Of a stretch of 64,000 bases of DNA, positions 9,088 to 18,386 are shown in pieces (within the stretch, counting starts at the first letter, position 1; every line of letters starts with the position of its first letter). The stretch is from Hyphomicrobium sp. LHD-15. GTDB taxonomy: Bacteria; Pseudomonadota; Alphaproteobacteria; Rhizobiales; Hyphomicrobiaceae. Both the position numbers and the translations under genes were made by a program. The notes below the pieces were generated by a model that was not told where the DNA came from, ran no database searches, and was given only the letters and a program-made list of their open reading frames with translations. The stretch is taken from the NCBI RefSeq assembly GCF_031157355.1, contig NZ_JAVIFT010000002.1:606501-670500 (forward strand), written 5' to 3'.

Positions 9088-9606
9088 TCAGACGGACGCT
9101 TCGCCGCGAGCGGCCTTCTTGAACTTGCGGACGACGATATCGCGCTTCAGCCGCGACAGGAAATCGATGATCAGCTTGCCGTTCAAGTGATCGACCTCGT
9201 GCTGGATGGCGGTGGCCAGCAGGCCCTCGGCGACCAGCTCGCGGGGTTTACCTTCGCGGTCGAGATAACCCAGGGTGAGGCTCGAGGGGCGCTCGATATC
9301 GAGGCGGAAATCCGGGATCGAGAGGCAGCCTTCCTCGTGCACGCGGCCGACCGGGCCAAGCTTGAGGATTTCCGGGTTGATCAAGGTCAGCGGCTGCGGA
9401 TCGTTCTCGTCCTCGGAAACATCAAGCACAATCAAGCGTTTCAGAACGCCGACCTGGACGGCCGCCAAGCCGATGCCCGGCGCGTCGTACATGGTTTCGA
9501 GCATATCGTCGGCAAGCTTCAGCAGCTCGGCGTCGACCCGTTCGATGGGTTCCGACGTCTTGCGGAGGAGCGGGTCGGGCAAGGTTATGATCGGCAGCAT
9601 TGACAT
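9088..9606 (-). CDS. def: peptide deformylase
   Basis: A 172-residue iron/zinc peptide deformylase that removes the N-formyl group from nascent proteins. All three family motifs are visible: [18 protein letters not shown] (metal Cys) and QHEVDHLNG (two metal His and catalytic Glu). The N-terminus [20 protein letters not shown] fits alphaproteobacterial homologues, so the second of three clustered ATGs was chosen; no Shine-Dalgarno sequence decides it. This is the first gene of the def-fmt-truA block, divergent from the retropepsin-like gene. Confidence 0.95.
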   Translation of the reverse strand: MSMLPIITLPDPLLRKTSEPIERVDAELLKLADDMLETMYDAPGIGLAAVQVGVLKRLIVLDVSEDENDPQPLTLINPEILKLGPVGRVHEEGCLSIPDFRLDIERPSSLTLGYLDREGKPRELVAEGLLATAIQHEVDHLNGKLIIDFLSRLKRDIVVRKFKKAARGEASV

Positions 9607-9792
9607 GAGCATGAAATAGGAAAGTCCAGCGCATCGGTCAATCTGGTCGAAGAGGGGCGTGCTGGAGGTGCGGCAGATCGTTAACGGCTAAGTACTATTA
9701 CCAACACTTCACAAACACTCTGCATTCGGAGACGAGACTAATGTAGGATTGTCACGTGTTCTCTACAGAGACACCTGCAGAGAGGCAGACGC

Positions 9793-10260
9793 ATGAAGCC
9801 TGGGCTCAAGCCTCTGATCCTTGGACGCCGCGAGTGGGTGGCGCTGCCGGACCTTGGGATTTTCGCTATCAAGGCCAAGGTCGATACCGGCGCGCGCACG
9901 TCTGCGCTGCATGCAGAAGCCATCGAGGTTTTTGGTCCGGCCACGGCGCCGCGCGTGCGGTTTCTCATCCATCCCCTGCCGGAGCAGCCGGATCTTTCAG
10001 TGTGGTGCGAGGCGGAATTGCTCGGCACGCGGGAAGTGACTTGCTCCAACGGTGAGCGGGATACCCGCCATGTCATTTCCACGCGCCTCAGCGTCGGCGA
10101 TCGCGAATGGCCGATCGAGCTCGGGCTCACCGACCGGGGTGGCCTTGCTAACCGCATGCTGCTCGGCCGACAGGCTATCCGTCCCGGCATGCTGGTGGAT
10201 CCGGCGCATTCCTTCCTGCTGCCCAGGCTCAGCACGCGGCTCTATCGCGCGCCGGCTTAG
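9793..10260 (+). CDS. RimB/retropepsin-like protein (COG4067, ATP-dependent zinc protease family name)
   Basis: A 155-residue soluble protein of the COG4067 family. It shows the single-chain retropepsin signature KVDTGARTSALHA (about residues 30-42), where the Asp would be one half of an aspartic-protease dimer, and the second block NRMLLGRQAI, which corresponds to the flap/LLG-type strand of retropepsins. Homologues are encoded beside RimK-type glutamate ligases; no rimK is seen in the window, so this copy stands alone. Whether it is an active protease is not shown. The ATG is preceded by AGAGAGGC. The region from 9613 to 9792 is shared with divergent def. Confidence 0.75.
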   Translation: MKPGLKPLILGRREWVALPDLGIFAIKAKVDTGARTSALHAEAIEVFGPATAPRVRFLIHPLPEQPDLSVWCEAELLGTREVTCSNGERDTRHVISTRLSVGDREWPIELGLTDRGGLANRMLLGRQAIRPGMLVDPAHSFLLPRLSTRLYRAPA

Positions 10261-10278
10261 AAAGTTTCTCCGGAATAT

Positions 10279-11382
10279 TCACGCTAGATCGAGGACGCGC
10301 AGAAGCGCGGCATTGACGTCGTCGACGTTGAAGCGGCGTTGGGCCTTGAGGCGGGCCGCGCGCGATCCGGCCGGCAGCAGATCGGGATTGCGCAGGTAGC
10401 TTTCCATTGCGATCGCGAGGGCGTCTGTGTCCGCAGGAGGCACGAGGCAGCCGCTCACCTTCTCATCGACAGTGTCGGCGCAGCCGGATGTGCGTGTCGT
10501 GATGACGGGCCGTCCGGTGGCGAGCGCTTCGAGCACTGAACGCGGCATGCCTTCGCGATAAGATGGATAGACATAGACGTGGGCGGCGGCGAGGGCGGGA
10601 TAGACGTCGTCGAGGTGGCCGAGATATTCGACGGCGCCGCCTTCGGTCAGAACGTCGGGCGAAACAAAATCGGGTTGGCCACTGGCTGGTCCGGCAAAAC
10701 GGAAGATCGCATCGGGCCACGTTTTCTTGAGGCGCTGGGCGGCGGCCTTGTATTCCAGAACGCCGCGGCGGCGTTCGAGCCGCGCGAGCATCAGGAACAC
10801 GAGACCCTTATCGCGTGACGGCAAGGGTGCGGCGGGAAACGCCACGAGATCGATGCCGGTGCCGGGCACGATGACAGAGGGAATATTGGCCGGAAGCAGA
10901 CCCTGCTCGGACAAGAACCGCTGATCGTCGCGGTTGTGAAAGACGAGCGCATCGCTGGCACGGATGGCGTGCGCAAAACGCCGGCGGCCGACGCTTTCGA
11001 CGCCATCACTCGGCAGGCCGTTGATCATGGTCACGACGCGGCGGACATCGGCTCGGCGCGCAGCCATTGCCGCGAGCACGAGCGTACGCAGGCCGAAGCT
11101 CATGACGATGTTCGGTTGCCAGTCCTTGAACTGGGCGATCAGGCTCATGATCGTCTGCCAGTCGCTGATCATCCGAAGCGAGGGCGGCGGGGTTTCGATG
11201 ACGCGGTGCATGGCGCCGATGCCACGCAGGATGCGGATGTGTTTTCCGGCGCCAGGCGGCGTCAGGCACAGAACGCGATGCCCACGGCTGATCAACGCCT
11301 CGATCAAGTCACGCCGCAGGATGGCGGCGGCCTCTGCCGATGGAGCGACGAGGGCGATCCGTTCCGAGATTGGTTGGGTCAC
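10279..11382 (-). CDS. glycosyltransferase family 4 protein
   Basis: A 367-residue GT-B glycosyltransferase of the GT4 type, resembling PglA-like enzymes that add an N-acetylated sugar to undecaprenyl-linked sugars. The N-terminal domain begins with RIALVAPSAEAAAILRRDL and the C-terminal donor domain carries FLMLARLERRRGVLEY and the EX7E signature EGMPRSVLEALATGRPVIT, with TSGCADTVD after it. No membrane segment is present; it likely acts at the inner face of the membrane. Translation starts at GTG with no clear ribosome site. It is transcribed after the MATE gene on the same strand, but the gap is 118 bases. Donor and acceptor are unknown. Confidence 0.8.
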   Translation of the reverse strand: MTQPISERIALVAPSAEAAAILRRDLIEALISRGHRVLCLTPPGAGKHIRILRGIGAMHRVIETPPPSLRMISDWQTIMSLIAQFKDWQPNIVMSFGLRTLVLAAMAARRADVRRVVTMINGLPSDGVESVGRRRFAHAIRASDALVFHNRDDQRFLSEQGLLPANIPSVIVPGTGIDLVAFPAAPLPSRDKGLVFLMLARLERRRGVLEYKAAAQRLKKTWPDAIFRFAGPASGQPDFVSPDVLTEGGAVEYLGHLDDVYPALAAAHVYVYPSYREGMPRSVLEALATGRPVITTRTSGCADTVDEKVSGCLVPPADTDALAIAMESYLRNPDLLPAGSRAARLKAQRRFNVDDVNAALLRVLDLA

Positions 11383-11500
11383 TGCGCGAGGCCGATCATG
11401 TCGATTCGTGCCAGAATTTAGCCTACGCTTGCGTCAGGCAACAGCGAGATAGGCCGCCGCGACCGTGACATGCACAGCTTCGGACGGCGCTCAGCGGGGC

Positions 11501-12907
11501 TCAGTCCTGGGCGGCTTCGAGTTTGATCGTGCTGGGGCCGACGGGCTCGAGGCGGGCAAGCAACTTGTCCAGAAGATGCGAGCCTATCCACACCGAGAGA
11601 ACCCCGAACAGCACCCCGCCCACCATGTGCCCGGCGAGCACGCCTTCGGCGCCGGCCATCAGGCCGCCGACGTACACAAAAGGAATGGTGCCAAGCGTGG
11701 CGCGGCCCCAGTTCAGAAGCGTCGCGTAGTGGGGGTGATCGAGTGTGTTGAAGACGGCATTGGCGACGAATAGCGCCCCCATGAATGCGAACAACGGTGC
11801 GAGCCAGTAGTTGAAGAGGGCGATCAAGGCGGCTGCGTCACCGGTGGCGCCGAACAGGCGCACGAGCCAAGAGGAGATAAGCGCGAGGATGACCCAGGCC
11901 ACCAGTGTGAATGCGACATTGACTCCGAGACCGAGCTTGAAGGTTTGTTTGACGCGCGCGGCTTCGCCGGCGCCGTAGTTCTGTCCGATGATCGGGCCGA
12001 TCGAGGACGAGAGCGCGTAGATGGCGCCGAATGCCACCGGCAAAATGCGTCCGATGATGGCCCATCCGGCAACCGCGCCGTCGCCGTGGACCGCAATCGC
12101 GGCCGTGACGTAAGCGTTGGATGCGGGTGTCGCGACGTTGGTCAGGATGGCCGGAACGGCGACTTTGGCGAAGGCGGGCACGTCGGCGATGAAAGCGGGA
12201 AGGCGCGGGCGGGCGATGAGGCCGTGCACCACAATGACCCCGTAGAGGCCGACGATCATGAAGACGATGCGTGCGACGACGGTCGCCCACGCGGCGCCTT
12301 CGATGCCGAGGCCCATGGCGAGAATGAAGATGGGGTCGAGGATGGTGTTGACGATGGCGCCATACAACGTGACGTTCATGGCGCGCCGCGCGTCGCCCAC
12401 GGAGCGGAGAACGGATGCCGAGGTCATGGCGAGCGTCAACGCCGGCATCGCGGGCGTGAGGATGAAGAGATAGCGCGCGGCAAGGTCGTGGGTTCGACCG
12501 GCAGCGCCGAGCGCGGTCAACAGCCAGGGAATGCTGACGTAAACCACGGCAGCAGCGAGTATGCCCGCGGCGAGATTGGCAAGATGGGCGTTTACCGAGT
12601 AGCGCGCCGCCCGCAATCGGCGCCCTTCGCCAAGCGCGCGCGACACCAGCGTGGTGGCGGCAATCGCGAGGCCGATACCGATCGACGTCGTCAGGAACAG
12701 GATCGAGCTGGCGTAGCCGACCGCGGCGAGCACGGCCTGGTCGTCGAGCCAGGAGAGAAAGACGATGTTGGCGAGATCGCTGAGGAAGATCGCGCCAAGG
12801 CCGATGCCTCCGGCTCCGCTCATGATCAGGATGTGACGCAGCAGCGATCCGGTGACGAACTTGGCAGGAGGACGTGGGGGTGCTTCTGCCCCTGCTCGGA
12901 CGGTCAT
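11501..12907 (-). CDS. MATE family efflux transporter
   Basis: A 468-residue membrane protein with about 12 hydrophobic segments arranged as two six-helix halves, typical of NorM/DinF-like multidrug and toxic compound extrusion transporters. The first half has LILIMSGAGGIGLGAIFLSDL-like residues after a short cytoplasmic tail, and the second half begins near AVPAILTNVATPASN, the second MATE repeat; SSIGPIIGQNYGAG in helix 8 is the typical MATE repeat motif. It would export cationic compounds using H+ or Na+. It starts at ATG with GGAACAA upstream. It is separated from recR by about 100 bases. Confidence 0.85.
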   Translation of the reverse strand: MTVRAGAEAPPRPPAKFVTGSLLRHILIMSGAGGIGLGAIFLSDLANIVFLSWLDDQAVLAAVGYASSILFLTTSIGIGLAIAATTLVSRALGEGRRLRAARYSVNAHLANLAAGILAAAVVYVSIPWLLTALGAAGRTHDLAARYLFILTPAMPALTLAMTSASVLRSVGDARRAMNVTLYGAIVNTILDPIFILAMGLGIEGAAWATVVARIVFMIVGLYGVIVVHGLIARPRLPAFIADVPAFAKVAVPAILTNVATPASNAYVTAAIAVHGDGAVAGWAIIGRILPVAFGAIYALSSSIGPIIGQNYGAGEAARVKQTFKLGLGVNVAFTLVAWVILALISSWLVRLFGATGDAAALIALFNYWLAPLFAFMGALFVANAVFNTLDHPHYATLLNWGRATLGTIPFVYVGGLMAGAEGVLAGHMVGGVLFGVLSVWIGSHLLDKLLARLEPVGPSTIKLEAAQD

Positions 12908-13010
12908 TGTTGTTCCTTGCGGGCAGGAGGGTGGGCCGCTGCCAAGGCCGAGTTCAACCCTGCGCCAATCCGCAGCCGCCTTCGGCGCGGTCTACAGTCT
13001 TTTGTCGTCT

Positions 13011-13616
13011 CTATATTCTTTTCCGGGCCTTGATGGCGGCAGCCAGCGTGCCTTCGTCGAGGTAATCCAACTCACCCCCGATCGGGACACCCTGGGCGAG
13101 GCGAGAAACGGCGACGCCGGCGGGCGCCAGCTGCTCGGTCAGATAGTGCGCGGTCGACTGGCCTTCAACCGTTGCGTTGAGGGCAAGGATGACCTCTTTG
13201 ACATCGCCGGTTGCGGTGCGTTCGACGAGCTTGGCGATGTTCAAGCGTTCGGGGCCAATTCCGTCCAACGGCGACAGATGCCCGCCGAGCACGTGGTAGG
13301 ACGCGTTGATCACGGCGGCGCGTTCGAGCGCCCAAAGGTCGCCCATCTCCTCGACAACGACGATCACGGATTTGTCGCGGCGATCGTCGCGGCAGATGGT
13401 GCAGGGTGAGACGGTATCGAGGCTGCCGCAAACGGGGCATTCGACGATGCTGCTCACGGCCACGGCCAGCGCATCGGCCAGGGGCACCAGCAGCTCTTCG
13501 CGCCGTTTAAGAAGAGCGAGCGCCGCTTTCCGGGCGGACCGAGGTCCAAGGCCTGGAAGTCGCGACAAGAGCTGGACGAGCCGCTCGATCTCCGGGCCGG
13601 CAATTTTCTTAGACAT
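13011..13616 (-). CDS. recR: recombination mediator protein
   Basis: A 201-residue RecR, which with RecO (and RecF) loads RecA on gapped DNA. The helix-hairpin-helix [18 protein letters not shown] is at residues 15-32, the zinc finger [16 protein letters not shown] at 57-72, and the Toprim domain with [14 protein letters not shown] follows. The C-terminal Walker-B-like region contains [12 protein letters not shown]. In most bacteria recR is downstream of dnaX and ybaB; neither is found here, the upstream neighbour being an AraC regulator gene on the same strand more than 220 bases away. Confidence 0.95.
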   Translation of the reverse strand: MSKKIAGPEIERLVQLLSRLPGLGPRSARKAALALLKRREELLVPLADALAVAVSSIVECPVCGSLDTVSPCTICRDDRRDKSVIVVVEEMGDLWALERAAVINASYHVLGGHLSPLDGIGPERLNIAKLVERTATGDVKEVILALNATVEGQSTAHYLTEQLAPAGVAVSRLAQGVPIGGELDYLDEGTLAAAIKARKRI

Positions 13617-13839
13617 TCACGTTTTCTGCTGGCGTGACGGTGCGATCGAATGGGGATCGATCACGCGCTAGCTGTTTGATTTGACCGATGTTTCGCGCTT
13701 CGGACTTTTCCTGCGCTGCCGATTCACGCCGCGCCCGATAGAGGCCGCGACGATCGGAGCGCGTGGGTCCGAAGCGATCATGGTCTAAGCACGTCGGGTG
13801 GGGCTTGTCACCCTCGCCGTTGGGGTTCCGGGACTGGTG

Positions 13840-14862
13840 TCAGGCCAGCTCGCGGATCAGCCGGTGCTCGATGGCCATCAGGCCTTTCAGATCCGTTCCC
13901 GTTTGCTCCAACGCCAGCCGCTGGCTGTTTCTCTGTCTGAAATCGGTTGGGCTCATGCCATAACGCGCCTTGAAGCGGCGGCCGAAGTGAGACAGATCCG
14001 AGAAGCCCCATTTGAACGCGATTTCGCCAATGCTGCGATGGGCTTGGGTGGTGTCGGCCAAGGCGCTGCGGCAGCGTGCCAGGCGGCGCTCGTTGAGATA
14101 ACGCTCGATCGACCAGTTTTCCTCTGCCAGCAAGGAGTTGGCGTAGCGGATGGAGATGCCTGCCTCGGATGCGATGCGTTCCGGCTTCAAGCCCGGCTCG
14201 ATCATCAGCCGTTCAACGATGGCTTTGAGGCGGAGGAGGGCTACGGCACGCGGCGACGACATGGCGGCGTCCTTACCGTAGTGCGTGGTGAATGTGAGCG
14301 CCATGAGGTCGACCAGCTGATTTGCAACCTGGAGGCCGGCGGCGGCGTCGAGCGTTTCAGCCTGCTCGGGCAGAAGCTCGAGAAATCCCATGGTCAGCGC
14401 GCCGATGCCGGTGACGGACGTGATCGGGCGCGCAGTCAGCCCCGCCGAGCTGCCGATCCGCGCTTCGAGCATGGTGCGGGGAATCTTGACGACGATGTTC
14501 CGGCTTTGGGAGTTCAGAATGGTGTCGAAGGGGCGGATCGGATCGAGCAGATAGAGGCCTCGCCCTTCGAGCGTGGAATCGTTGCCGTCCTGCGAGACGG
14601 TCAATTTTCCGGCGATCTGCATGCAGACCAGGAGATCGTTGGAATCCGCCCGGGCGGCGCTGCGCTCGGACCGGCTCACGTGAGCGGGTTCGACATCGAA
14701 GGTCGCCAAGCTCAACCCCGGGAGAGTGGCGGTCTGCACCCATCCCTTGAACGTTGCGCTGTCAGCGGGAAGGAAGTCGTGCTCGACGTAACCGCGCGTG
14801 GCGACCTCATGCCAGTAGCTGAGCCGTTCTCGCGGGTGAACGCCTTGGGTCGAATAGATCAT
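13840..14862 (-). CDS. AraC family transcriptional regulator
   Basis: A 340-residue regulator with an N-terminal AraC-binding-like (PF14525-type) domain of about 200 residues and a C-terminal AraC double helix-turn-helix domain (residues about 235-325). The first HTH lies around GLKPERIASEAGISIRYANSL and the second, conserved one around IGEIAFKWGFSDLSHFGRRF, followed by the family signature YGMSPTDFRQR. The N-terminus MIYSTQGVHPRERLSYWHEV is typical of this subfamily. The ligand and targets are unknown; divergent marR across 200 bases could be one target. Confidence 0.9.
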   Translation of the reverse strand: MIYSTQGVHPRERLSYWHEVATRGYVEHDFLPADSATFKGWVQTATLPGLSLATFDVEPAHVSRSERSAARADSNDLLVCMQIAGKLTVSQDGNDSTLEGRGLYLLDPIRPFDTILNSQSRNIVVKIPRTMLEARIGSSAGLTARPITSVTGIGALTMGFLELLPEQAETLDAAAGLQVANQLVDLMALTFTTHYGKDAAMSSPRAVALLRLKAIVERLMIEPGLKPERIASEAGISIRYANSLLAEENWSIERYLNERRLARCRSALADTTQAHRSIGEIAFKWGFSDLSHFGRRFKARYGMSPTDFRQRNSQRLALEQTGTDLKGLMAIEHRLIRELA

Positions 14863-15063
14863 CCCGATCCCCGTCTCGTGCTCTGATTGCCGGCTCAGTC
14901 GATAAGTAGTGCCGCCTCGTGCGAGCGCGGGCTTCCCCTTTGCATTTCAATACAATTTCTCCACTGAGGTGTCGACTGACGATTCCGGGTGCTGGCTGCG
15001 AGATTCCGTCCACATCCGGCTTTCTTCAGCTACTCCTGCGAGCAAAGGAAAGTTAAAGCAGCT

Positions 15064-15555
15064 ATGACGCGAAAAACTTCCGTGCCGGATCTTGGGCAGT
15101 CACCGTTGCATATGTTTCATCGGGCCGTTCAGGTGGTGACGGAAATCTATCAGGCAGAGATGGCGAGCCATGATCTTACGGCTCGCCAGTATGCCGTGCT
15201 GTTTGCCCTCGCCCATTCCGAGGGCCTCAGCCAGAGCAAGCTGGTCGATGCGACCGGTATCGACCGCTCGACGATGGCGGATATCGTGCGGCGGATGCTC
15301 AAAAAGGGCATCATCCAGCGCAAGCGCGACAAGGAAGATGCGCGCGCTTACGACGTCAAGATTACGGAAGAGGGCGTGCGCCTGTTCAAGGCCGTAACCC
15401 CGATCGTGAACCGTATCGAGGAAAAGCTGCTGTCTTCCCTCAAGGGGAAGCGTGTGGACGAGTTCCTGGAAGATCTCGGCGCGATCGTGGGAGGTGCACC
15501 CGCGCCTTCCGCCGGCGCCATCAGCAATGGGCACTTTGTGGAAGCCGTGAAGTAA
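15064..15555 (+). CDS. MarR family transcriptional regulator
   Basis: A 163-residue winged-helix regulator. Helix 1 begins at PLHMFHRAVQVVTEIYQ, the HTH spans LTARQYAVLFALAHSEG to ATGIDRSTMADIVRRM, and the wing holds KRDKEDARAYDVKITEEG with the conserved DxR motif. A Pro/Ala-rich tail of about 25 residues follows. It likely functions as a dimer that binds a palindrome and releases it on ligand binding; the ligand is unknown. The ATG follows AAGGAAAG. It is divergent from the AraC gene and ends in front of a strong hairpin. Confidence 0.9.
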   Translation: MTRKTSVPDLGQSPLHMFHRAVQVVTEIYQAEMASHDLTARQYAVLFALAHSEGLSQSKLVDATGIDRSTMADIVRRMLKKGIIQRKRDKEDARAYDVKITEEGVRLFKAVTPIVNRIEEKLLSSLKGKRVDEFLEDLGAIVGGAPAPSAGAISNGHFVEAVK

Positions 15556-15580
15556 CGCACCGCGCCGTGCCGAACAAAAA

Positions 15581-15613
15581 TACGGGGCAGCGCCGCTATC
15601 GGCCTGCCCCGTA
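15581..15613 (+). terminator. hairpin after the MarR gene, probable terminator
   Basis: TACGGGGCAG at 15581-15590 pairs perfectly with CTGCCCCGTA at 15604-15613, and the interior adds GCCG/CGGC around a CTAT loop with one bulged base. Only a weak T-rich stretch (GTGCTTTG) follows, so termination may be partial. Confidence 0.65.
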
Positions 15614-15838
15614 GTGCTTTGTAAGTTCTTGTTTCTTCCCGAATTTCCTGAGTCCGTTCCGGCCGGATTAGGCGGGCAGGCCCGCATAAGCTCCTCGCGG
15701 CAAAGTGCCGACACGTCGTCGCCCGGCTGATTCGCGGCGCGTGGCCGATGCGCCGTGTCCGTCCGGCTTGCCAATCGCCATGCCGCAAGAGCCGATCGCG
15801 GCGCGGTTCGACCAGATGGCGTGATCGGAAAGCCGGCG

Positions 15839-18028
15839 ATGGTTTCCACCTACCTCTCCTACCGAATGTACGCGGCCGACATGGCCAAGAGCACCGCGCG
15901 CACGCTCTCCGATCCGCAGGTCTCGCGCGAGGCGACGTACTACAAGGAGAACATCGGCAAGATCACTTCGGTCGACGAGCTGCTCAAGGATCAGCGGCTC
16001 TATGCCTATGCGATGAAGGCGCATGGAATCGAGGACATGACCTACGCCAAGGCCTTCATGAAGAAGGTATTGGAAAGCGATCTGACCGACAGCGCGAGCT
16101 TTGCGCGCAAGCTTTCAGATCAGCGCTACGTGACGTTCGCGAGATCGTTCAATTTCACCCCGACAGGCGGCGTGACGGCGGGCGCGACGATGGCGCAGGA
16201 CGCCGGCGACGAAACCGAGACGGTGGGCCTCTATACGGAGCAGCGCGTGCGCAAGGGCACGGCGGTTGCGACAGATGTCGACTACTACGAGAGCCGGATC
16301 GGTTCGATCACGACGGTGGATCAACTCGTCTCGGATGCGCGGCTGTTCTCGTTTGCGCTCAAGTCGTATGGAATTGACCCCGATATTGCGTCGGTGGCTG
16401 CCATCAAGAAGGTGCTGACCAGCGATCTCTCCGATTCTTCGAGCTACGCGAATTCGCTCAACGACGACCGTTACAAAAATCTCGCGGCGGCATTCTCGTT
16501 CGAGACAGATGGAAAAATTCCGGAAGACGGGCAGGCGCAAACCGCGACGCAGCTTTTTGAAACGATAAACGCCCACTACGAGGCGACCGGCAATGGGATC
16601 TCGCCGGCGGCGGCCGCGTTCAAGACCGACATGTATCGCAGCCTGATGGCCGACATCACGACGGTCGACGATTTCCTGGCCAATTCCTTCCTGCGGGACT
16701 TTGCGGTGTCTGCGGCTGGGCTCGACCCGGTGCTGACCTCGAACACGACGCTGCGCTCTGCGCTGACGAGTGATCTTTCAGATCCCGACAGCTTCGTGAA
16801 CGGACTCGATGACGAGGGCTACCGTACGCTGGCCTCCGCATTCAACTTCAATGCGGAGGGTGGTCTCGACGATGGGCAGCTGGCGCAGACCAGCACGCAG
16901 ATCACCGGCCTTACGGATCGCTACCTTTCCGTCTACGATTCCAAGGCGGAGACGACGGAAACCCAGCAGACGGACTACTACAAATCCGTAATCGCAACGA
17001 TCAAAAGCGTCGACGAGCTGCTGGCCGATACACGGCTCTACAACTATGTGCTCGCGGCGTTCGATCTCAATCCGGCGGAGGAGTCCAAGTCCAGTATCAA
17101 GAAGGTGCTGCAGAGCGATCTCTCGAATTCGTCGAGCTACGCCAACAGTCTGCGCGATTCGCGCTACACCGCGCTCGCTGCGGCGTTTAATTTCGGGACG
17201 GACGGCGCGGCGCAGGGGGCGATCCGGGCGCAGATCGCGTCGTCCAAATCGGACGCGATTTCACGCTACACCGCAGCGCTGGGCTCGGACGAGACGGCGC
17301 AAGCGCAAGGGAAGATCGAGAGCGAATACTACGCCACCAAGATCGATGCGATCGGTACGGTGGACGATCTCATTAGCGACACTCGTCTCGTGAGCTACAT
17401 CAAGAAGGCGTATGGGCTCGAGAACCGGAAGCTCACGAACGAAGAGCTGAAGCAGGCTCTGACCAGCGATCCGTTCGATACCAAGAGCTTCGTCAATACG
17501 GCTCCCAATACGGACCTGCGAGAGATTGCTGCAGCGTTCAACTTCTCGGCTGAGGGTGCCGCGGAACGCGTTTCCGCGGGGCAAGCGCAAGATCAAGACG
17601 ATCTCATGCGCACGCAGGATCTCTACATCCGCCAGACGATGGAGGAGACAGCGGGCGAGCAGCAGAGCGAGGGTGTTCGCCTTGCCCTCTATTTTGAGCG
17701 CAAGGCTTCCAGCATCACGTCGGCGTATTCGATCCTGGCCGACAAGGCTTTACTCGAGGTCGTGCTGACAGCACTCAATCTTCCGGACAGCGTTGCGCAG
17801 GCCGATGTCGATACGCAGGCCAAGATGCTCGAGAAGCGTCTCGATTTCGCGGACTTCAAGGATCCGAAGAAGCTCGACAAGTTCCTCACCCGCTTCGCTG
17901 CGCTTTATGACATGGCCAATCCCAGCACCACGTCTTCCGTTCCCTCGATCCTGCTCGGTCAGCAGCAAAGCGCTCTCATTGGGGAAGATCTTCTGACCAG
18001 CATCCAGTCGTTGAAACGACGCCTCTAG
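15839..18028 (+). CDS. DUF1217 domain protein with six tandem repeats
   Basis: A 729-residue soluble protein built from six related units of about 115 residues, starting near residues 34, 147, 263, 379, 496 and 617. Each unit begins with an aromatic pair (YYKEN, YYESR, YYKSV, YYATK or similar), followed by I-x-(T/S)VD-(E/D)L, a hydrophobic helix, KKVLxSDLSDSxSYANSL and an (A)AFNF segment. This is the DUF1217 pattern; in other Hyphomicrobiales DUF1217 genes are found inside flagellar gene clusters, but no flagellar gene is near here. The first residues MVSTYLSYRMYAADM resemble an exported flagellar-type N-terminus without a Sec signal. The role is unknown; a structural or exported flagellar-associated protein is the best guess. 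The start is supported by GGAAAG. Confidence 0.8.
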   Translation: MVSTYLSYRMYAADMAKSTARTLSDPQVSREATYYKENIGKITSVDELLKDQRLYAYAMKAHGIEDMTYAKAFMKKVLESDLTDSASFARKLSDQRYVTFARSFNFTPTGGVTAGATMAQDAGDETETVGLYTEQRVRKGTAVATDVDYYESRIGSITTVDQLVSDARLFSFALKSYGIDPDIASVAAIKKVLTSDLSDSSSYANSLNDDRYKNLAAAFSFETDGKIPEDGQAQTATQLFETINAHYEATGNGISPAAAAFKTDMYRSLMADITTVDDFLANSFLRDFAVSAAGLDPVLTSNTTLRSALTSDLSDPDSFVNGLDDEGYRTLASAFNFNAEGGLDDGQLAQTSTQITGLTDRYLSVYDSKAETTETQQTDYYKSVIATIKSVDELLADTRLYNYVLAAFDLNPAEESKSSIKKVLQSDLSNSSSYANSLRDSRYTALAAAFNFGTDGAAQGAIRAQIASSKSDAISRYTAALGSDETAQAQGKIESEYYATKIDAIGTVDDLISDTRLVSYIKKAYGLENRKLTNEELKQALTSDPFDTKSFVNTAPNTDLREIAAAFNFSAEGAAERVSAGQAQDQDDLMRTQDLYIRQTMEETAGEQQSEGVRLALYFERKASSITSAYSILADKALLEVVLTALNLPDSVAQADVDTQAKMLEKRLDFADFKDPKKLDKFLTRFAALYDMANPSTTSSVPSILLGQQQSALIGEDLLTSIQSLKRRL

Positions 18029-18146
18029 CACAGGTTGCATTCTGCGGCGGAGCGGATGCACGTCCGTCGACACCTCGCGTGGTGGCTTGGTGATTTATGA
18101 CGTTCATCAAGTGCCGATCTACATTGAATTAATTACATCCTGTAAC

Positions 18147-18168
18147 TGACAACTTTCGAAAGTTGTCA
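18147..18168. promoter_or_regulatory. perfect 22-bp palindrome
   Basis: The half-site TGACAACTTTC is followed directly by its reverse complement, giving 22 symmetric bases. As RNA it would be a 9-bp stem with a TCGA loop, and TTTTT begins 10 bases after it, so a weak terminator for the DUF1217 gene is the alternative to an operator. Confidence 0.5.
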
Positions 18169-18217
18169 AACGTCCTGCTTTTTAATTTCCCCAGAAGCTC
18201 GTCTTATAATGGCTCAG

Positions 18218-18240
18218 TTATACAATTTATAGTTGCATAA
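18218..18240. promoter_or_regulatory. inverted repeat, possible GntR-type operator
   Basis: TTATACAA and TTGCATAA form an inverted repeat (7 of 8 positions) with a 7-base spacer, about 146 bases before the GntR start codon. It is AT-rich and overlaps TATAAT-like hexamers. Confidence 0.3.
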
Positions 18241-18386
18241 TGATTTTCTCACCCCTACAATTTTTATGAGCTCAACAGAGGGCAATTGTCGGCCGGTCTA
18301 CGTGAGCTCGTCCGGTGCGCGAGGGTTTGGTCGCGCCGTCATGGATCACACGTTTGATACGTCGTCATTTTAGCGGGGGAAATGGC

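Larger units (their letters stand above)
18029..18386. other. AT-richer intergenic region before the GntR gene
   Basis: A 358-base stretch without a gene, clearly more AT-rich than its surroundings. It holds a perfect 22-bp palindrome at 18147-18168, an imperfect inverted repeat at 18218-18240 and several TATAAT-like hexamers (for example TTATAATG around 18204). It probably contains the promoter and operator of the GntR gene. Confidence 0.5.

Noticed and set aside
13617-13839. Possible signal recognition particle RNA upstream of recR
   Set aside because: The conserved SRP core (GGUCAGGUCCGGAAGGAAGC-like loop) could not be found on either strand.
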